In this document: positions 49,803 to 62,586 of the stretch, piece after piece
How the letters are laid out: every line of letters begins with the position of its first letter
How positions within the stretch are numbered: position 1 is the first letter of the stretch
DNA from: Ectocarpus siliculosus
Lineage: Eukaryota; Sar; Phaeophyceae; Ectocarpales; Ectocarpaceae
NCBI GenBank assembly: GCA_000310025.1
Contig: FN647938.1
Location: 131,513 to 195,512 of the forward strand
Reading direction: 5' to 3'
DNA length: 64,000 nucleotides
Made by a program: the position numbers and the translations under genes
Notes under the pieces: generated by a model
What the model saw: the letters and a program-made list of their open reading frames with translations, nothing else
Databases searched by the model: none
Told to the model about the DNA's origin: nothing

Positions 49803-52539
49803 ATGTCTTCCAAGTGGGCGTCAGATGACGATGGGCAGGATGACGCCGGCAACGGTTCCCCTCTAACTCCCAACTCGCCGCCGTACGAGCACAAAGATAG
49901 CGGAAGCGGCGGCGGCAGGCGCTCGCGGCGTCCCCGGCCCGGACGAGACGACATCGACGCAGCAGCGGCTGAGAAGGACAGGCCGCCGGTGAAGACCGTG
50001 GCGGGGGGGTAGGTCAACACCCTGCATATGATCTACAGTAGGGCTTGAATCCCCAAAACTACGGACCAACAACGCAACAACAGCTCTGTTACAGTTGGCG
50101 CCGTGACGTCAACGTCGTGGGCGTGCCTATGTCACATCCGCAAACCAATCCATTGCCTGCTTCCGTTCTGTCATATTTCCACTGATAGATGGGAGCTTGA
50201 CGGTGCGGGATCTGCCAGTAGTGAAGCGCAGAAAAAGTCTGGAGGCCAAAAGACGACAACACAGCAGAAGCCAATTGAGGGGTGAGAGATAGAATGTCTA
50301 CAGTACTGTACGCGGATCAGGGGGCGCCCCAGTCCACACGACGATTGTACCTCCGTTGTCTAAAATGTGCATGTAGGGTTAGGTTTGATAGACAAAATAC
50401 GCCTCATCTAATGAAACATGCACATAAAGGAACAATATCCTATGTTCATGAGTGTATTGTCGGCATGCTGGTGCACATGTCCCAGAACAACAGTATGCTT
50501 CCAAACTGTACTATGTGTAGTATGCTTCCTGTGATCAATACGGATTGCGGGTGACTCTAGGCTATGAAACGATTGACTTGTCCACGCCCGCCCGCCCACA
50601 ATCTGGACGTATCTGATCTGCAGCGGGAGCAATAGGGCCAACAGGCGAAACCACTTCGACAATGAAGAAACTGAGATCCTTGTGATCCCCGACCTGGAGG
50701 ATGAGGGAGAAGAAGACGTCGAAACAAAAGGTGAGTCACTACATATGCAAACACGCATGCGTCTCAATAAATACAGCCAACTCTTGCAGCCGTCGTCTCA
50801 ACAGAAACGCAATCAATCAATCTTCACGGAACGAGGATGAAGGTGCTTCTCGGAGTCGCTTTATTTTCTGATACCGCATGATGAACCACCGAATGCCATT
50901 TTCAAGCACAATCAATCGACTGGCCGAGGAAGCACTCCAAACTGCACATGTGTGCAGCATCATTTCGCTCGGGATACATCTCCGCTTACGTTTTGTTCTG
51001 AACGGTGTAACACTTGCAAAACCGCTTGCCCTCGGAAGTTGCCGCCGCTCCGCAAAACACAACGAGACGGGTGCCTTCTCTGCGGGAGCTAGACGAGGAT
51101 CTCAAGTACGCCATTCCATCTGGCGCTGATGGACTCGACATGAGTCTGTTGACCAAAACCCTGGTTCCGTCGGAGATGGTGAGAGAGAGTAGCGCACAAC
51201 TTCGATATTCCGAGCCTCTTTTACTCCGTTGGCTAGCAATAAACAAACGTTTGGAGGAAAATCATTGCGGTTTAAGTTGTTGTCGTAGGTGGTCCATGGG
51301 TACTCTTTCGGACCAGCAGGCACACACTTACATTGGGAGGCATCCACTCTCGAGCAAACCTACCGTGAAATGTATACCCCACCTCCTTGGAAAGGCCGTT
51401 TCGAAAAGGCCAAGATGGCCGGGTTGTTAAGACGGCGAAAAGCTCGTCTCACGCTCCCCACGGGCTGGCCGGGAGGGGATACCTTCAGAACAGATAGGTG
51501 TTTGGGGGGAACACCACGGGGGAACACCTCGCGGTCAGTCTCCTCTCTGGGTAGTAAATAGTTGTTCATGTCCCCTACAGCATACACTTGCACCTCTGTG
51601 AGGGCATTCTAGAGTTTGCAGACAGCGCCACAGAAGTTCACGGCGTGGACATCCGAGAAACTCAACATTTTATCCCGGTCGTTCTGATGTGACCCCCCGG
51701 TATGAAAAACAACCCTTCCAAAAACTGTAGCAAGGAGGTGGGGGGGGGGGGGAGGGGGGTCGCAATCGTCCCTGAAAGGGGCCGAATGTATGTCTACAAC
51801 ATCCCCGCCTATTGGATGTTGGGGGGGCACAGCGGACGATGGGGTAGCCCTAATTCGGTTATTCATGCGCGCCTTCACTTCAACCGTCGTGAAAGCACCC
51901 AGGACCTTTGCTTATGTGCCAAGCGTTCAATAAACCGATACTGCTGTAGAGATAAAATACAGTACAGTACTCCAACTCACTTGTTTTCGAAAAAATCGGG
52001 GTCAAGCGATGTGTTGTCGTCTGCTGTACGATGCCGATGCCGTGGGCAGTTCAGACGACTAACGAGCCGTGTCTCATTGTTTTTTTGCTTTTCCCTGTGG
52101 TAAACTAAGGCTCTTGATTTCGTTTGGGTGTAAATTTAGTCCCCCAACCTTGAACATTCCTCGTTGGGTCCCAATCGGATGATGCGATAACCGCCTGCGG
52201 AACTCCCAGCGAAAACAAATTACTTCGCAAGTGTATTCATGGTTTTTAGCGCCGCCGTGCGCTTCCAAGGGTTGCTTTTGCCCCCCCCGCTTCTGCCCAC
52301 TTTCTGACGTGTATGGCGATCGTTACCGTCACATACAGCTGGAAGAGGATGACAGCCCATGGGAGTTCGACAGTCTGCTGCAGTCCGTCACGCAAGAGTT
52401 CAACGCAGAGAAACGGTTGGCGTTCCGCGCGAAGCTTGGAACCGACGATGATGGAAGCACCGCGACCACTTTTGAAAGGCGGTCAAGTTCGCAGGAGCAG
52501 GGGGGGTCGCGACGATCAAGCCGTGCCCTAGTTGCTTGA
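49803..52539 (+). CDS. IFT43: intraflagellar transport protein 43 homolog
   Basis: IFT43 is a small subunit of the IFT-A complex that carries out retrograde transport in cilia and flagella. Four exons close in frame: 49803-50008, 50624-50730, 51039-51178, 52339-52539 (phases 2, 1, 0; TGA), 217 residues. The first 69 residues are acidic then basic and disordered. ETEILVIPDLEDE (about 85-97) and the core VAAAPQNTTRRVPSLRELDE, GADGLDMSLLTKTLVPSEM and LEEDDSPWEFDSLLQSV (about 105-168) match the conserved IFT43 C-terminal region in order and spacing. The C-terminal 50 residues are an Arg/Ser-rich extension. Donors are GTAGGT, GTGAGT and GTGAGA. An alternative upstream in-frame ATG at 49722 would add 27 residues. 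Its presence means that the organism makes flagellated cells, as brown algae do. Confidence 0.9.
51939..51948 (-). repeat. TACAGCAGTA dispersed 10-mer (example in an IFT43 intron)
   Basis: Exact copies occur at 944-953, 6142-6151, 27198-27207, 36436-36445 and 38528-38537 on the + strand, and as TACTGCTGTA at 51939-51948 and 60410-60419. About 0.1 copy would be expected by chance in 64 kb on both strands with equal base use. The copy at 36436-36445 lies just upstream of the PGAP1 exon 2 acceptor. Function unknown. Confidence 0.7.
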
Positions 52540-54004
52540 TACAAAATCGATCGGGTCGGGGGGAGGATTTCCGAGCATTTCTACGACAGTCTGGTTTGCT
52601 TTCTTATACAAGCAAGCGGTGCGGTGCGATATTTCGACCGCAGGAGATGAGGAACATGAGCAACACGTGCGGTACTGTTGTCTAGGCCTGTGCCACGCGT
52701 TGATCGGAGAGATATGGAGCTCGTATGGACAAGAAAAGAGAGATGAAGTCTGCAGGGCATAGCACGCGGTGTAGGAAGGAACTACAAGGCATGACATCTG
52801 GTGCAGATGGAAACTGCACGACTTTCGGGGTTGTTTCAGCCCACGCTCTTGTTGCGGAAAATGGCCGTTTTGCCCTCTGAGGACAGATGCATTTCGATGC
52901 TCGACGAAAATAAGAAATGTCCGTTGGTCGCAAGTACGTTGTCTCGTCCTGTAAAGACCTTTTTTATCTTTGCGCCATAGCACATCGCGAGGTACTTGCC
53001 CCGTTGCCCCAAGACCGACAAAAAAAACAGGGTACACAACACAGCGAGATGGTACCCAACAGACGCACATACATGTGGGCTTTTTAATTGAAGTACGAAT
53101 AGACGTGAAAACGGTGCAAATTACTTTCAACGCAGGTCGTTGGCCTCAATGTGCTTCATCACGAAAGGCTTCTCGATCTGCCCGCGCGCCACCTCTGTGC
53201 GTAGAACACGTTGTTAGCACCAAGGTGAACCCTTCGCAACACTAGCGTCACCCCTCTTGCATCATGCCATGAAAACAACGCGGCTTGTACGGAAAATTTC
53301 TGTTGGGTCGCACGTGCCATCCGAGCAAAAGTGGCACCGATATTTGTGTTTCAGCTCTCTAAGGGACAAACGGATGAAGATGCATTAAGTCTTCCTCGAG
53401 CCGACCGCAAACAGACAGCCAGAACAGCCCAGAACAGCCCGGGCGCGACGCGCTTCACACTTTACCCCCCACACGGGTAAGTTCAAAGGAAGAGACGAGC
53501 ACGCACAACAACCATGTCCACCGATTTTTGGGGGTCCCGCCAATGACTCTTCCAGACTGCGATCAAAGCCTGACATATCTTACGTACATTATCGGCGCTG
53601 CATGGAGTTGGACCCAAGCGCTAGCATGTGCTGTCACGCTTTCAACGGCTTGCGCATAGAAGCACTGCCCGCACCACCACCGGGAGTACCACTAAACACC
53701 CGTAGCACCTACCATGCCCTTCCAGAGTCCCGTTATGCTTATACTTGGACCCGCTTGCTCTCGTCCATAAGCCAGAATGGCAATCAATCCGACCCTCCCG
53801 CCCGGCCGTCCCATCCTCTCTTCTAAGGGGTCCCTCCAGAGTCCGATTCAACAACAACCACCTCATAGTCTAGTCTAGAGCATGACCGTGCACCAAGAAT
53901 ACAGCACTTGCACACCAACAATCCCAACCTACGGTATTAATAGCAGCAAAATCTACCCATGATACGCATACGATACCGACCACAAGACAGCGGCGAGCAA
54001 GCAA
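52540..54004. other. intergenic interval between convergent IFT43 and MAK16
   Basis: About 1.5 kb between the two stop codons. No exon was recognised. It contains a short direct repeat, CCAGAACAG twice near 53421-53440. 3' UTRs of both genes should lie here. Confidence 0.4.
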
Positions 54005-57000
54005 CTACCAGTTGTAAGACATGCTCTCCGAAGCAGCCGCTTCCGTCTCCTCCTCGTACTCCACTTCCACGTACGGGTGCGACGGTTTCGCCTTCGGTTG
54101 CCGTTTCGCCTTTTTCGTGGTTGCGCCGCCTGTAGCCCCGCGTCGTCGCTTCGGCCCGTCACCATCCTCACCGCCCCTCTCTCCTTTGCCGCTCCTCGCC
54201 TTTCGTTTGCCCTTCCCGCTACCACCACCCTCCTGCTGCTCCTCGTCTTCGTCGTCGTCTGTCATGTTCGATCGGGGAGGGGACGGGGGGGGAAGAGAGA
54301 GAGGGGATAGAATTGAGAATACGAATGTATTGGAGATAGGCTAAACGGTGGCATGTATTGTATTGCGAAAAAAACGCTTGAAGAGCAGGATAGTCCGCCG
54401 AGGGATTGCAGATCGCCCAACTTCTTCACCAAAGGGGGACTAACTAACATGCCAGGTGGTCCTGCGCGAGGTATCCTACAGTGGCGCAAAAAGGTTAGAG
54501 AGATATAGCAGCGGTACTGATGGAGTGGCTTGGAAGAGGGTGATGGGATCTGCTACGGTCAAGTCAAGAACCACGTCAGATCGATCGCACCACCGAACCC
54601 GCCAGCTTTGTCCCATCCAACGATATCTGCTCGAGGCTGCCCGCATATCTGCGAGGGTCGTGCGTGCGTACCGACGGCCATGGGTTCAGAACCCAAACTG
54701 GTCATTAAATATTTCGGACGCCGGTGCATGATGGGGGTCGAGGCGTGTATCATGGCGGGTACGGCTGCAGAGTTGGAAGCACTGAACGAGGAGAGATAGT
54801 AGCGATCTTCAGCTCTGATCGCCTCCCCCCCTCCTCCTTCGGTGCTTCCAACTCTGCAGCCGCACCCGCCATGATTCACACCTCGACCCCCATCATGTAC
54901 CGGCGTCCGAAGGTTTCGATGACCACCGCACACACCCATATAACCACAAAGCACACAACACACACCACCCCAGGCTGCCGTTCCGGAAGTGTCACGGCTC
55001 GCGCACACGAGAAATAAAAGGCAAAGGCTGGTTTTAGCTGCACGCCTCGGTAGCACGTGACACACGAAGCGGAAATTGTACCAAAATCAAACGATGCATG
55101 ATACGCTTTTCCGGAAAGCTGTCGACGAGACCGCCGGTTTCACGCCACCATTGTCAGCACCGACACCGTTTGTGCCATGGAGTAGTTCAGCTTTGAAAAT
55201 CGGTCCATGGGGCGTCATGTATAGTGTCACCTACACGGTAGAACTACCACTATGCCCGATTGGAAGCGCAGCAAATATCGTCGACCGTCGCGTGCATCGA
55301 AAGTTGTCCTCGAGCACAAAAATAAACCAGCCCCCATGCATACAACTCATCAACGCTCGTAGCCATAAGGATATGTACGCGAGGAGTCAGCAACAGTGAA
55401 AGGGGTCAGAGCAACTCTCACCATCGTCTTCGTCGCTGTCGCTATCCCCGCCTCTTGCCGCCTGCGGGCCGCCCGCCGATCCTGGTGCCCCCCAGTACGA
55501 GCCCCCCCACTCCGCCGTGTCTTCGATATCACTCTCGTCCTCCTCGAGGTCCTCCACATACTCCACCTGTTTAGATCGATCGGAACGAGGGTGGGTGTTC
55601 ACGGTGGTCAAGACCTGTAGACTTGCGACATCTCGGAGCAGCTACAGTAGGTAAGGGCGGCGGAGAAGGTATCTGCATTTTCCGACTTGTGAGTGGCAGC
55701 GTTGCTGGCGTTGTTTATTTCCTGACACCTTTTCATCTGTCCAGGCACAAACACTAACAAACTCCTGACGAACCAGCGACCAAAAAGTGGTTCTTCGCAG
55801 ATCCTCCTCCCCCAAACAAATGCAGGCAACATTCGTGGCCCCAACATTCGTGGCGCCTACTGTATCGTGCTGCACCTGCCTGGACCAGAACACAAAAAGG
55901 GCAGTGTGCTAGATAGAGGCCAGAGCGTGGAAGGCAACCATATCAGCAGTGGCATGAGAGCGCGAGCCAATAGAAAAATAGATTCAATGATAAATATGTA
56001 TGGTATGCAAGTACTCCAAAATCATCACAAGCATCCTGAAGCAACTTTCACGTTTTCTGCTTTTGACTGGATACACACATCAGAACCTCCAAAAACACAA
56101 AAAAACGAAAAAACTATAGCCAGTGGGGTTGCGCGTGTGCGGTGAATGTTACATCATACCACAATACTCGTCCCTCCGATACAAGTGGTGTTTCCCCCCC
56201 CTCTTTTCTCTCACCTCTCCCTCCTCTTCCTCTTCCTCTTCCTCCATCGCCTCTGGGTTTTGCTCCGCGTACTCGTCCTCCGCCTCCATCAGCGCCTGTG
56301 TGGAGTCGATTATTACACATGACAATAAAACATAGCGTAGCAAGACAACATGGTCATGAAACGTGGAGTACCCGACCTCGGTCTTCCCAGTTCGCAAGTA
56401 AAGGGTCAAGTCCCTTCCTGAAAAACCTGCAAGATGGACAAGTTTTGGTACAGTCATCAACACCTGTGCCACGAGAGGTATCAATCAGAAGATCAGCCCC
56501 TTGCAACATGATAGCGAGCTAGGCGCCACCACGTACTCGTGTCGTCGTCGTCATCTTCATCGTCCAACAAGAAAATAACACCAACCACGATAACAACAAC
56601 AACAACAACAGCAACAGCAACAGCAACAGCACCACCGCCAACAACGACATCACCAACAACCAAAACAAAAGCACCACCTCCAACAACAACTGACAAAATA
56701 GGTATGTTACCTTGTCGTACTGGACCTCCGGGAAGTTGTAAATGTCGCCGTAGGTACCCTTCTTCAGCCGCTCCAGCAGTTCCCCCTCGATCGAACGCTC
56801 TAGCTTAGCCGCCACCAACGCCTTCTTCTCTCTCATCTTCTCGCGTTTCTCCACCTAACACCACGAACAAGCGCCTTGTTAGTTAGAACAACACGCAAAA
56901 AGATTCCCTACTCCCAAGCGTCTACAGTAAAAGCGGGATGGGTCTCGCCCTCCGAAGGGGAGAGAAGCGCCACTGATGACGTCATACTCCCTCGTTGCGG

Positions 57001-59544
57001 AAACGCAAAAGCATGGTTACTGGTAAGGAGAGAAGGAAGAGGTCTGCGTGCCACTACCTCTGAGTAAGCACACACCTTGGGGTTGATGGTGACGAGCTTC
57101 GGCTTGGCCTTGAGCTTAAGCTTGCGCATCCTGATGAGGTACTGGTGGATCTTGGTCAGGCGCTGCTTGCTCCTGTGCTGCAAGTGCTTCGGGAAGAACT
57201 CCAGCTCTCGAGAAACACGTTCCAACGCCTTGCCGTAGTTGCGGGACAGCTATCCTCGCGTGTCCGAGGAGCAACAACAACGACAAAGGAGAACCGAACG
57301 ACAAAGGTTACACAGGTTTCGGACAGAGACACGCGGGTTTCGGCCATGTAGGAGCCACCGACACGCAAGAATCCACGCACCAACGCGCAACGTCATTTTT
57401 CAACGATGTATCTGTTCTTCTCTTCGTCAGAACGTCCGCATTGTCAAAGTTCTCTGGCGGGTTCTACTCGCCCTTTAAGCTTGCCTCTCCACCTAAAAGA
57501 TTTCCACGCATGTACGGAAAGCGAGGGTTTCTAAACAGAACCCAGGGAGGAAGTCTGACAGGCGCATGTGCCCCGGATCTGTCAGGTATGCAGAGACTGC
57601 CGCATACAACAACCAGGTGAGAACCTGTGTCCGAAAACAATGCTTCGTGTTCCGCACGAATGGATAGACAACGGGGCAAGATCAGTCACTTGGCGCACCT
57701 TGATCTTACCGCTTTGGTTAACTGCGATCCGAAGCATACACGTATGGCATCTCTCAAGTAAAATGCATTTCCCACCTTGATCTTCTCCCAAAGGTTCTTG
57801 GGCGTGTGTGCGCGCTCGATGGTCTTGATGTACAGGTAGCACACGCCATCGTGCTCTCGAATGGTGGCGTACCGAGAGTTGGCCAGGGGGCACGAGCTCT
57901 TGTTGCAGAGCCCGGTCACGTTGTACTCGTTCCTAGCAAACGTAGAATGAATACACGAATGTCGACAGGAGATACTGTAAACACCACAAGGAACAACGCA
58001 GGCTACAACACAAAGACTAGGAAGATAGTGATGGATCGCTGGCGTTCAGAAAGCGGTACAGTATACCCGAGCTGGAATGCGTGGGAGGCTCCAGCCGACG
58101 CTTGCTTCGACAGCTGGCGGAGCAAACAGCGAAGCGGGCAACAGAATAATGGGATTTTTTGTAGGATAATCTGCCTGCCTTTGGCGGGCGACGCAGACTA
58201 TTAATAGTTCCCAAGGCGCACACGATTCCCGTGTTCGATACCCCGATAGTGTTGTAGGAAATATTGCAGTTTTTAGGCAAGCGGTGCATGGAGGATCATG
58301 GAAGATGGTAGAACCGCCGTCGGCTTCGGATGAGAACATACAGGATAGCCTCCCCCCACTGCCGTAAAAGATCTGTTCACCACCGCAGCCCTCTTTCCCG
58401 ACGTCCCGGGTATATGAGGCAACCAATTTTGCTACACGTCAGTACGGACAGATGAAGGTAGTGTGCAGAGAGATCGGAACGGTTTTTAATGTGAAGACAA
58501 TAACAACAACAACAACACATGCCACCAGAGGGCTAAGGCGGGCAGCAAGCAGTGCGCTGCACCGACCTGCAGAACGTCTGCTCCTTCGCGATCTTGCTCT
58601 TGAAAGAGCAGAACTGGTAGTTCACCACCTGCCAGATAACGTCATCGCTCTGCGAGACGCAAAAGCAAACAAGGATACAGCACGCAAAGGGGACGACACC
58701 GACGGAAGAAAAGCAGCAGGTCAACAAACGTCAGCATGGGATCGATGTTCCGGGTTTGCTTATGTGGTTTCGTCGATACAAATGAGTTTGTGGCGTCATG
58801 TGGGCGACAGCCTTTTCGTGTCAGCAACTTCGGCGAGTTACTGTATGCATACTACATAAGCGTGGAATCTTCATGCCCGACCGTCTTCCCTACATTAGAC
58901 GTATTCCTTGCCGGTTGTTAGCGGAATTCATCGGCACGAGGGTTCCAACCATGTACTCGAATCCTGGGAGTAGTAGACAGCTGTGCGTTCCTTTAGAAAC
59001 CCCGCACTGGCCGGTGGCAGCACGGGCCGTGGTAATATAACAGTACCGAACACGTCGCTACAGGCTTGATCACAATGGGCACGGAAATAGTCGGGGAAAC
59101 CTTGCTAGCCCGGCCTCGCTCTCTCTCTGAGGGACAGGGTCCCACTTGGGCACAATGAGCTCCTATCTACTGTTCAAATGCTCGCAGTAGAGTCCGAGCC
59201 ATGCACTGGCAGCAGCAGGATGTGCGATGTCGGTACGATGTACATACCCCATGTGGGTACAAAAGACAGCACAGCCAAGAGACAGCCCGACACGATATTC
59301 GGGGACCTAAGGACCCCGTGGCCATCTTGGACTGCATCGTCCGCACTCTCTAAGTACCAAGTGGGATGCTGCTGTACTTGACCACATCACATGATCAGGA
59401 CATGCGGGCTCATCAGAGGTCCTCCAGAGATTGTGTGGAGTTGAGTGGCGGAGTTTGGGACGATGTTGATTGAGCCAGACATCTCTCGCAAACTGCAGGC
59501 TGAATTAAACGACCACACGTACAGACGTACACACTTACCTGCAT
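54005..59544 (-). CDS. MAK16: MAK16 ribosome biogenesis protein
   Basis: MAK16 is a nucleolar factor needed for 27S pre-rRNA processing and 60S subunit assembly. Eight exons close exactly: 59544-59539, 58649-58567, 57932-57776, 57249-57076, 56854-56711, 56295-56215, 55566-55422, 54258-54005 (TAG), 347 residues; animal and yeast proteins are near 300. The first coding exon is only ATGCAG, followed by a consensus GTAAGT donor, and supplies the family's MQ before [17 protein letters not shown]. Cys16, Cys29, Cys39 and Cys44 (FCSFK, FCR, LCNKSSC) are the conserved cluster. Then come [51 protein letters not shown] and [19 protein letters not shown]. Residues 190-347 are an acidic and then basic tail ending in the conserved [12 protein letters not shown]. 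The last two exons account for the extra length (Gly/Ser/Asp- and Lys/Gly-rich). Identification is near certain; the position of the 6-nt exon is inferred from motif and frame. Confidence 0.95.
54713..54911. repeat. foldback element (81-bp inverted arms, 37-nt loop) in MAK16 intron 7
   Basis: The arm 54713-54793 (starting TTCGGACGCCGG) is the reverse complement of 54831-54911 with about six mismatches over 81 positions. The 37-nt centre itself contains GCGATC and GATCGC, so the stem can extend through the loop. It lies in the intron between the MAK16 exons ending at 55422 and starting at 54258. It could be a non-autonomous foldback transposon or an intronic small-RNA hairpin. No obvious target-site duplication flanks it. 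Confidence 0.9.
56592..56630. repeat. CAA/CAG trinucleotide tract in a MAK16 intron
   Basis: A run of AACAAC units grading into CAACAG units, in the intron after the exon 56854-56711. Confidence 0.85.
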
Positions 59545-62471
59545 GGTTCAAGGGCCAGCAAGCAACGGGAAACACGCCGGGAAGCACCTTCAGCGGAGCT
59601 CGAGTGTGCTCTCTGCTCTCGGGCGAGAGGCAGGACGCGGCGCAATCGAATAACTGGCGTTGAGCAACGGAGGAGGCGTGTTGGACGGGGGGCTGCTCTG
59701 GGGCTCCGTAAATGCAAAAGAACGAGAGAGCACTAGAAGAGCACCCAGCAGCTTCGACGGCAGCAAAAGAGAGCGGCGCACACCGACCCTGTGTGTTTGT
59801 ATCTGTAAGGCCGTTGCTGCTGCGCGTCAACAATGCTGTCGTTTCGGCCTGTGGGCACCTTGCCGGCGGGAAGCAGTGGCTTCCAGTCTCCTTTGCCTCT
59901 TGCGCACCCGGTAAGAAGTAAGAAGCTTCTTCTGTGTGCATATGCAATGGGTTGTGTATTGTGTACACGCCGGCATGTGCGGGGTCTCTTTCTAAGGTCT
60001 TGCATTTTGCCAACCTTTGTAGATAGCTTGGCAGAGTCCGGTGCGCCCTTGCGCCTAGAGCACGGTCTAGTGGGATATCTTTTGTTGTTGGTGACCCGTT
60101 TGTGTTGCTTCATGCTGCTGTCGGCGTGTGTCTCGCGGCAATAACGTTGCTCCGTTAGGACGGCAACTCTGCCTACCTGAGAACGCCTGTTGCAATGCTG
60201 CGGGACGCAGATAACGGGGGTGACTCCTACAACAGCAGTACAACATGTAAACGCTAAATCGCAGATGAAACGGGTGCAATACATCCAACACGACCTTGCG
60301 GCTTAGGAGTCCTTCCTTCCTTCCTTCCCTTTAACTGCCATATCAGTCGGTGTTGGCTATTGTACAATAGGCAACGACGTGCTCGTTGACACGCTGGCAT
60401 CTGCTACAGTACTGCTGTAGTGTTCGACTAGACGGGAAGGCTGCGACATCGAACAGAAGGCAAAGCTCTGCCGCTGGGCTCAAAATTCGCGTATCTTTAT
60501 TCATTCACGAGTCAACATATCAAGCATCCCTCCGGAACGAAGTAGTTTCTCGAACGGGTACATGTAGATTTTTGTGTTGTGTAGATACGTGTTTTTCTTT
60601 CCGGATCCGAACCACATCCACCTGACCTCATGTTGTGTGAGCATCTCATGTGTCACTGCTGGTGACCTGCTTTTTCGCGTTCAGTATGAGTCATGATAAT
60701 GTGTGATAACGCCATAACCAAGACCGGGTGGTCGCGCCCCTGTGTAGTGAAACACCGACACGCGGGGACTACCAACTAGCGCTTAACGCAAGAGGGGGTC
60801 CTTGCCCTTTACGCCATATAGTTTGTTGTAGTTGCCAGGGGGGGGGGCGTTGATGGTATGTTTAGAGTTCGGTACTTTCGCAAACTACTGCTGTTGGTGT
60901 TTTTGGCTACATACACTGGTTTAGGGCAAACACACTCGGGAGAGAAAGGGCGGGGCACTCTCCAGGCAGGGACCCAGACAGACACAGAGGGTCCTTACAT
61001 CTTTACACACCCCTTACAGAATTCAGTTTAGTTCCACAATCCCACACGAGAAACTTTTATCAAATTTCATTTGGGGAGCAAACCATGCTTTTGTCGACCT
61101 TTATCCAAGAACCGTTTGTGAGCCGAACAGCAGCATTCCTCTGCATAACAAGCCCAACAGCCTGCAAATATTCATCAGAATGCCCATGGTACGCACCTCA
61201 AGTAGCAATGCGGTGACAACGAAGACCCAAAAGCCCGCCAAACATAACTCAAGTATATGATAAAATTATCTGTATACACCGTGCTTTGCAAACGATAGCA
61301 ACAACTTGGCGGACCGATTGACTCACGACCGGCGGCTGCTGGCTGTCGCACACGCACACGAAGGATTGACACCAAAGGAAGACCTGGTCTCGCCCTCGTG
61401 GATGAGTTGCACAGTGCAGCAACGTTCCAGACCTCGTCTCTGGCGTTTGATGCTCTCCCTCTCGTGCGGTTGTGCAACACGGCCGCGACCAAACCCAAAC
61501 CTTCCCCAACTTTATTTCAACCTGGTCGGGTAGCAGGTAGCCTCGAAGCGCATGATGCACGCATTGAACACAGATCGTTTGCGTATGTTCGATAGATGCA
61601 CGGGGTGACTTTGCTTCACTAAATAACACACGATGGAGAAAGGGGTGCAATCAACCCTCCCCCCATCCCGCTGATGAACATTGCAGAGCAGAGGCCTCTC
61701 TAAGGGTTACATCTACCACGCTCCGTGTCACACCTGCAACATCCCACCCACGGCCTCCGCTATGCTGGCTACCCCATGTACGCGACTGACTGCTGTCGTT
61801 ATTTCCCCCGTCCGTTGCATGTGTCCACTGACCACAGACGGAGGCTTCGGTAGTGCTTGTTGGAGGGAGTCGTGCCAGCGAGCACGACAGCTTCAACGGA
61901 GCATGCAGCGCGAAGATCGTAACTCCGACACCGGGCGGCGAGATGTCCGGGAGCAATAATCAAGCGAATCAGTCCTGGGGCGGGGCAGCGGGCGCCGCAG
62001 CAGGTGCGACGAAACCGTGGGATGCCCCGTGTGTTCGGTGCAACACTGCTGCGTGGGGTGCGGCGGCTGCAAACAGAATCTCGTTGATCGAGATACTTCG
62101 AAAAATTGAGGAAGGGTTGGGAGAAGTGGCCCATCCAACAGACAGAGCCAGGGGGGGGGGGCGTGAAGCGACGCAGGGGGCTCGGTGGCTCGTTTTGTTG
62201 GTGGTATCACCGACAGCGACATCCAACTCACGATCAAACCGGAGATAGCCGCTGAATAGCCCGAATAGAGTCGCACGTGCCATGCAGCAAACACGGACAG
62301 TTGTTGGAAAGGCGGCTCCCCATCATTTGTCTTGTCAGTTTCCAAGGGCCAGAATATCTCCTGTTGGCTAGAAGGCAGGTGCGGGTTGCAACAGGTTGAC
62401 GTTTCTGACATTCCCGGTGTCATCCGAATGTGTGTCGTGTCTTGCTTTGCCTTGATGTTGTCGCCCTCTGT
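59545..62471. other. gene-poor interval upstream of MAK16
   Basis: About 2.9 kb. It should hold the MAK16 promoter and 5' UTR. A CCTT microsatellite (four units) is at about 60311-60328, and TACTGCTGTA at 60410-60419 follows a CTACAG, forming a small imperfect palindrome. Overlapping ORFs at 61.85-62.28 kb on both strands are Gly/Ala-rich and unsupported by splice sites. Confidence 0.35.
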
Positions 62472-62586
62472 TGTGCCAGATGGGGGACGCTTGCTGGCCA
62501 CCATGGTCGTCGGGGAGGGCGGAAAGGCGCTGCTCGCCCAGTTCTACCAAAAGCACGGCTGCATCGCCATCTCTGACGTCACCAGG
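62472..62586 (+). CDS. candidate exon, unknown protein
   Basis: TTGTGCCAG acceptor, then an open segment containing LLATMVVGEGGKALLAQFYQ and KHGCIAISDVTR, ending at CACCAG before GCAAGA, which would be a GC donor. The composition looks coding. It may belong to the same gene as the WD40 exon downstream, but no phase link was established. Confidence 0.25.

Noticed and set aside
61853-62283. Gly/Ala-rich ORFs on both strands
   Set aside because: Both frames are open because of base composition; neither has clear splice sites or a recognisable motif.
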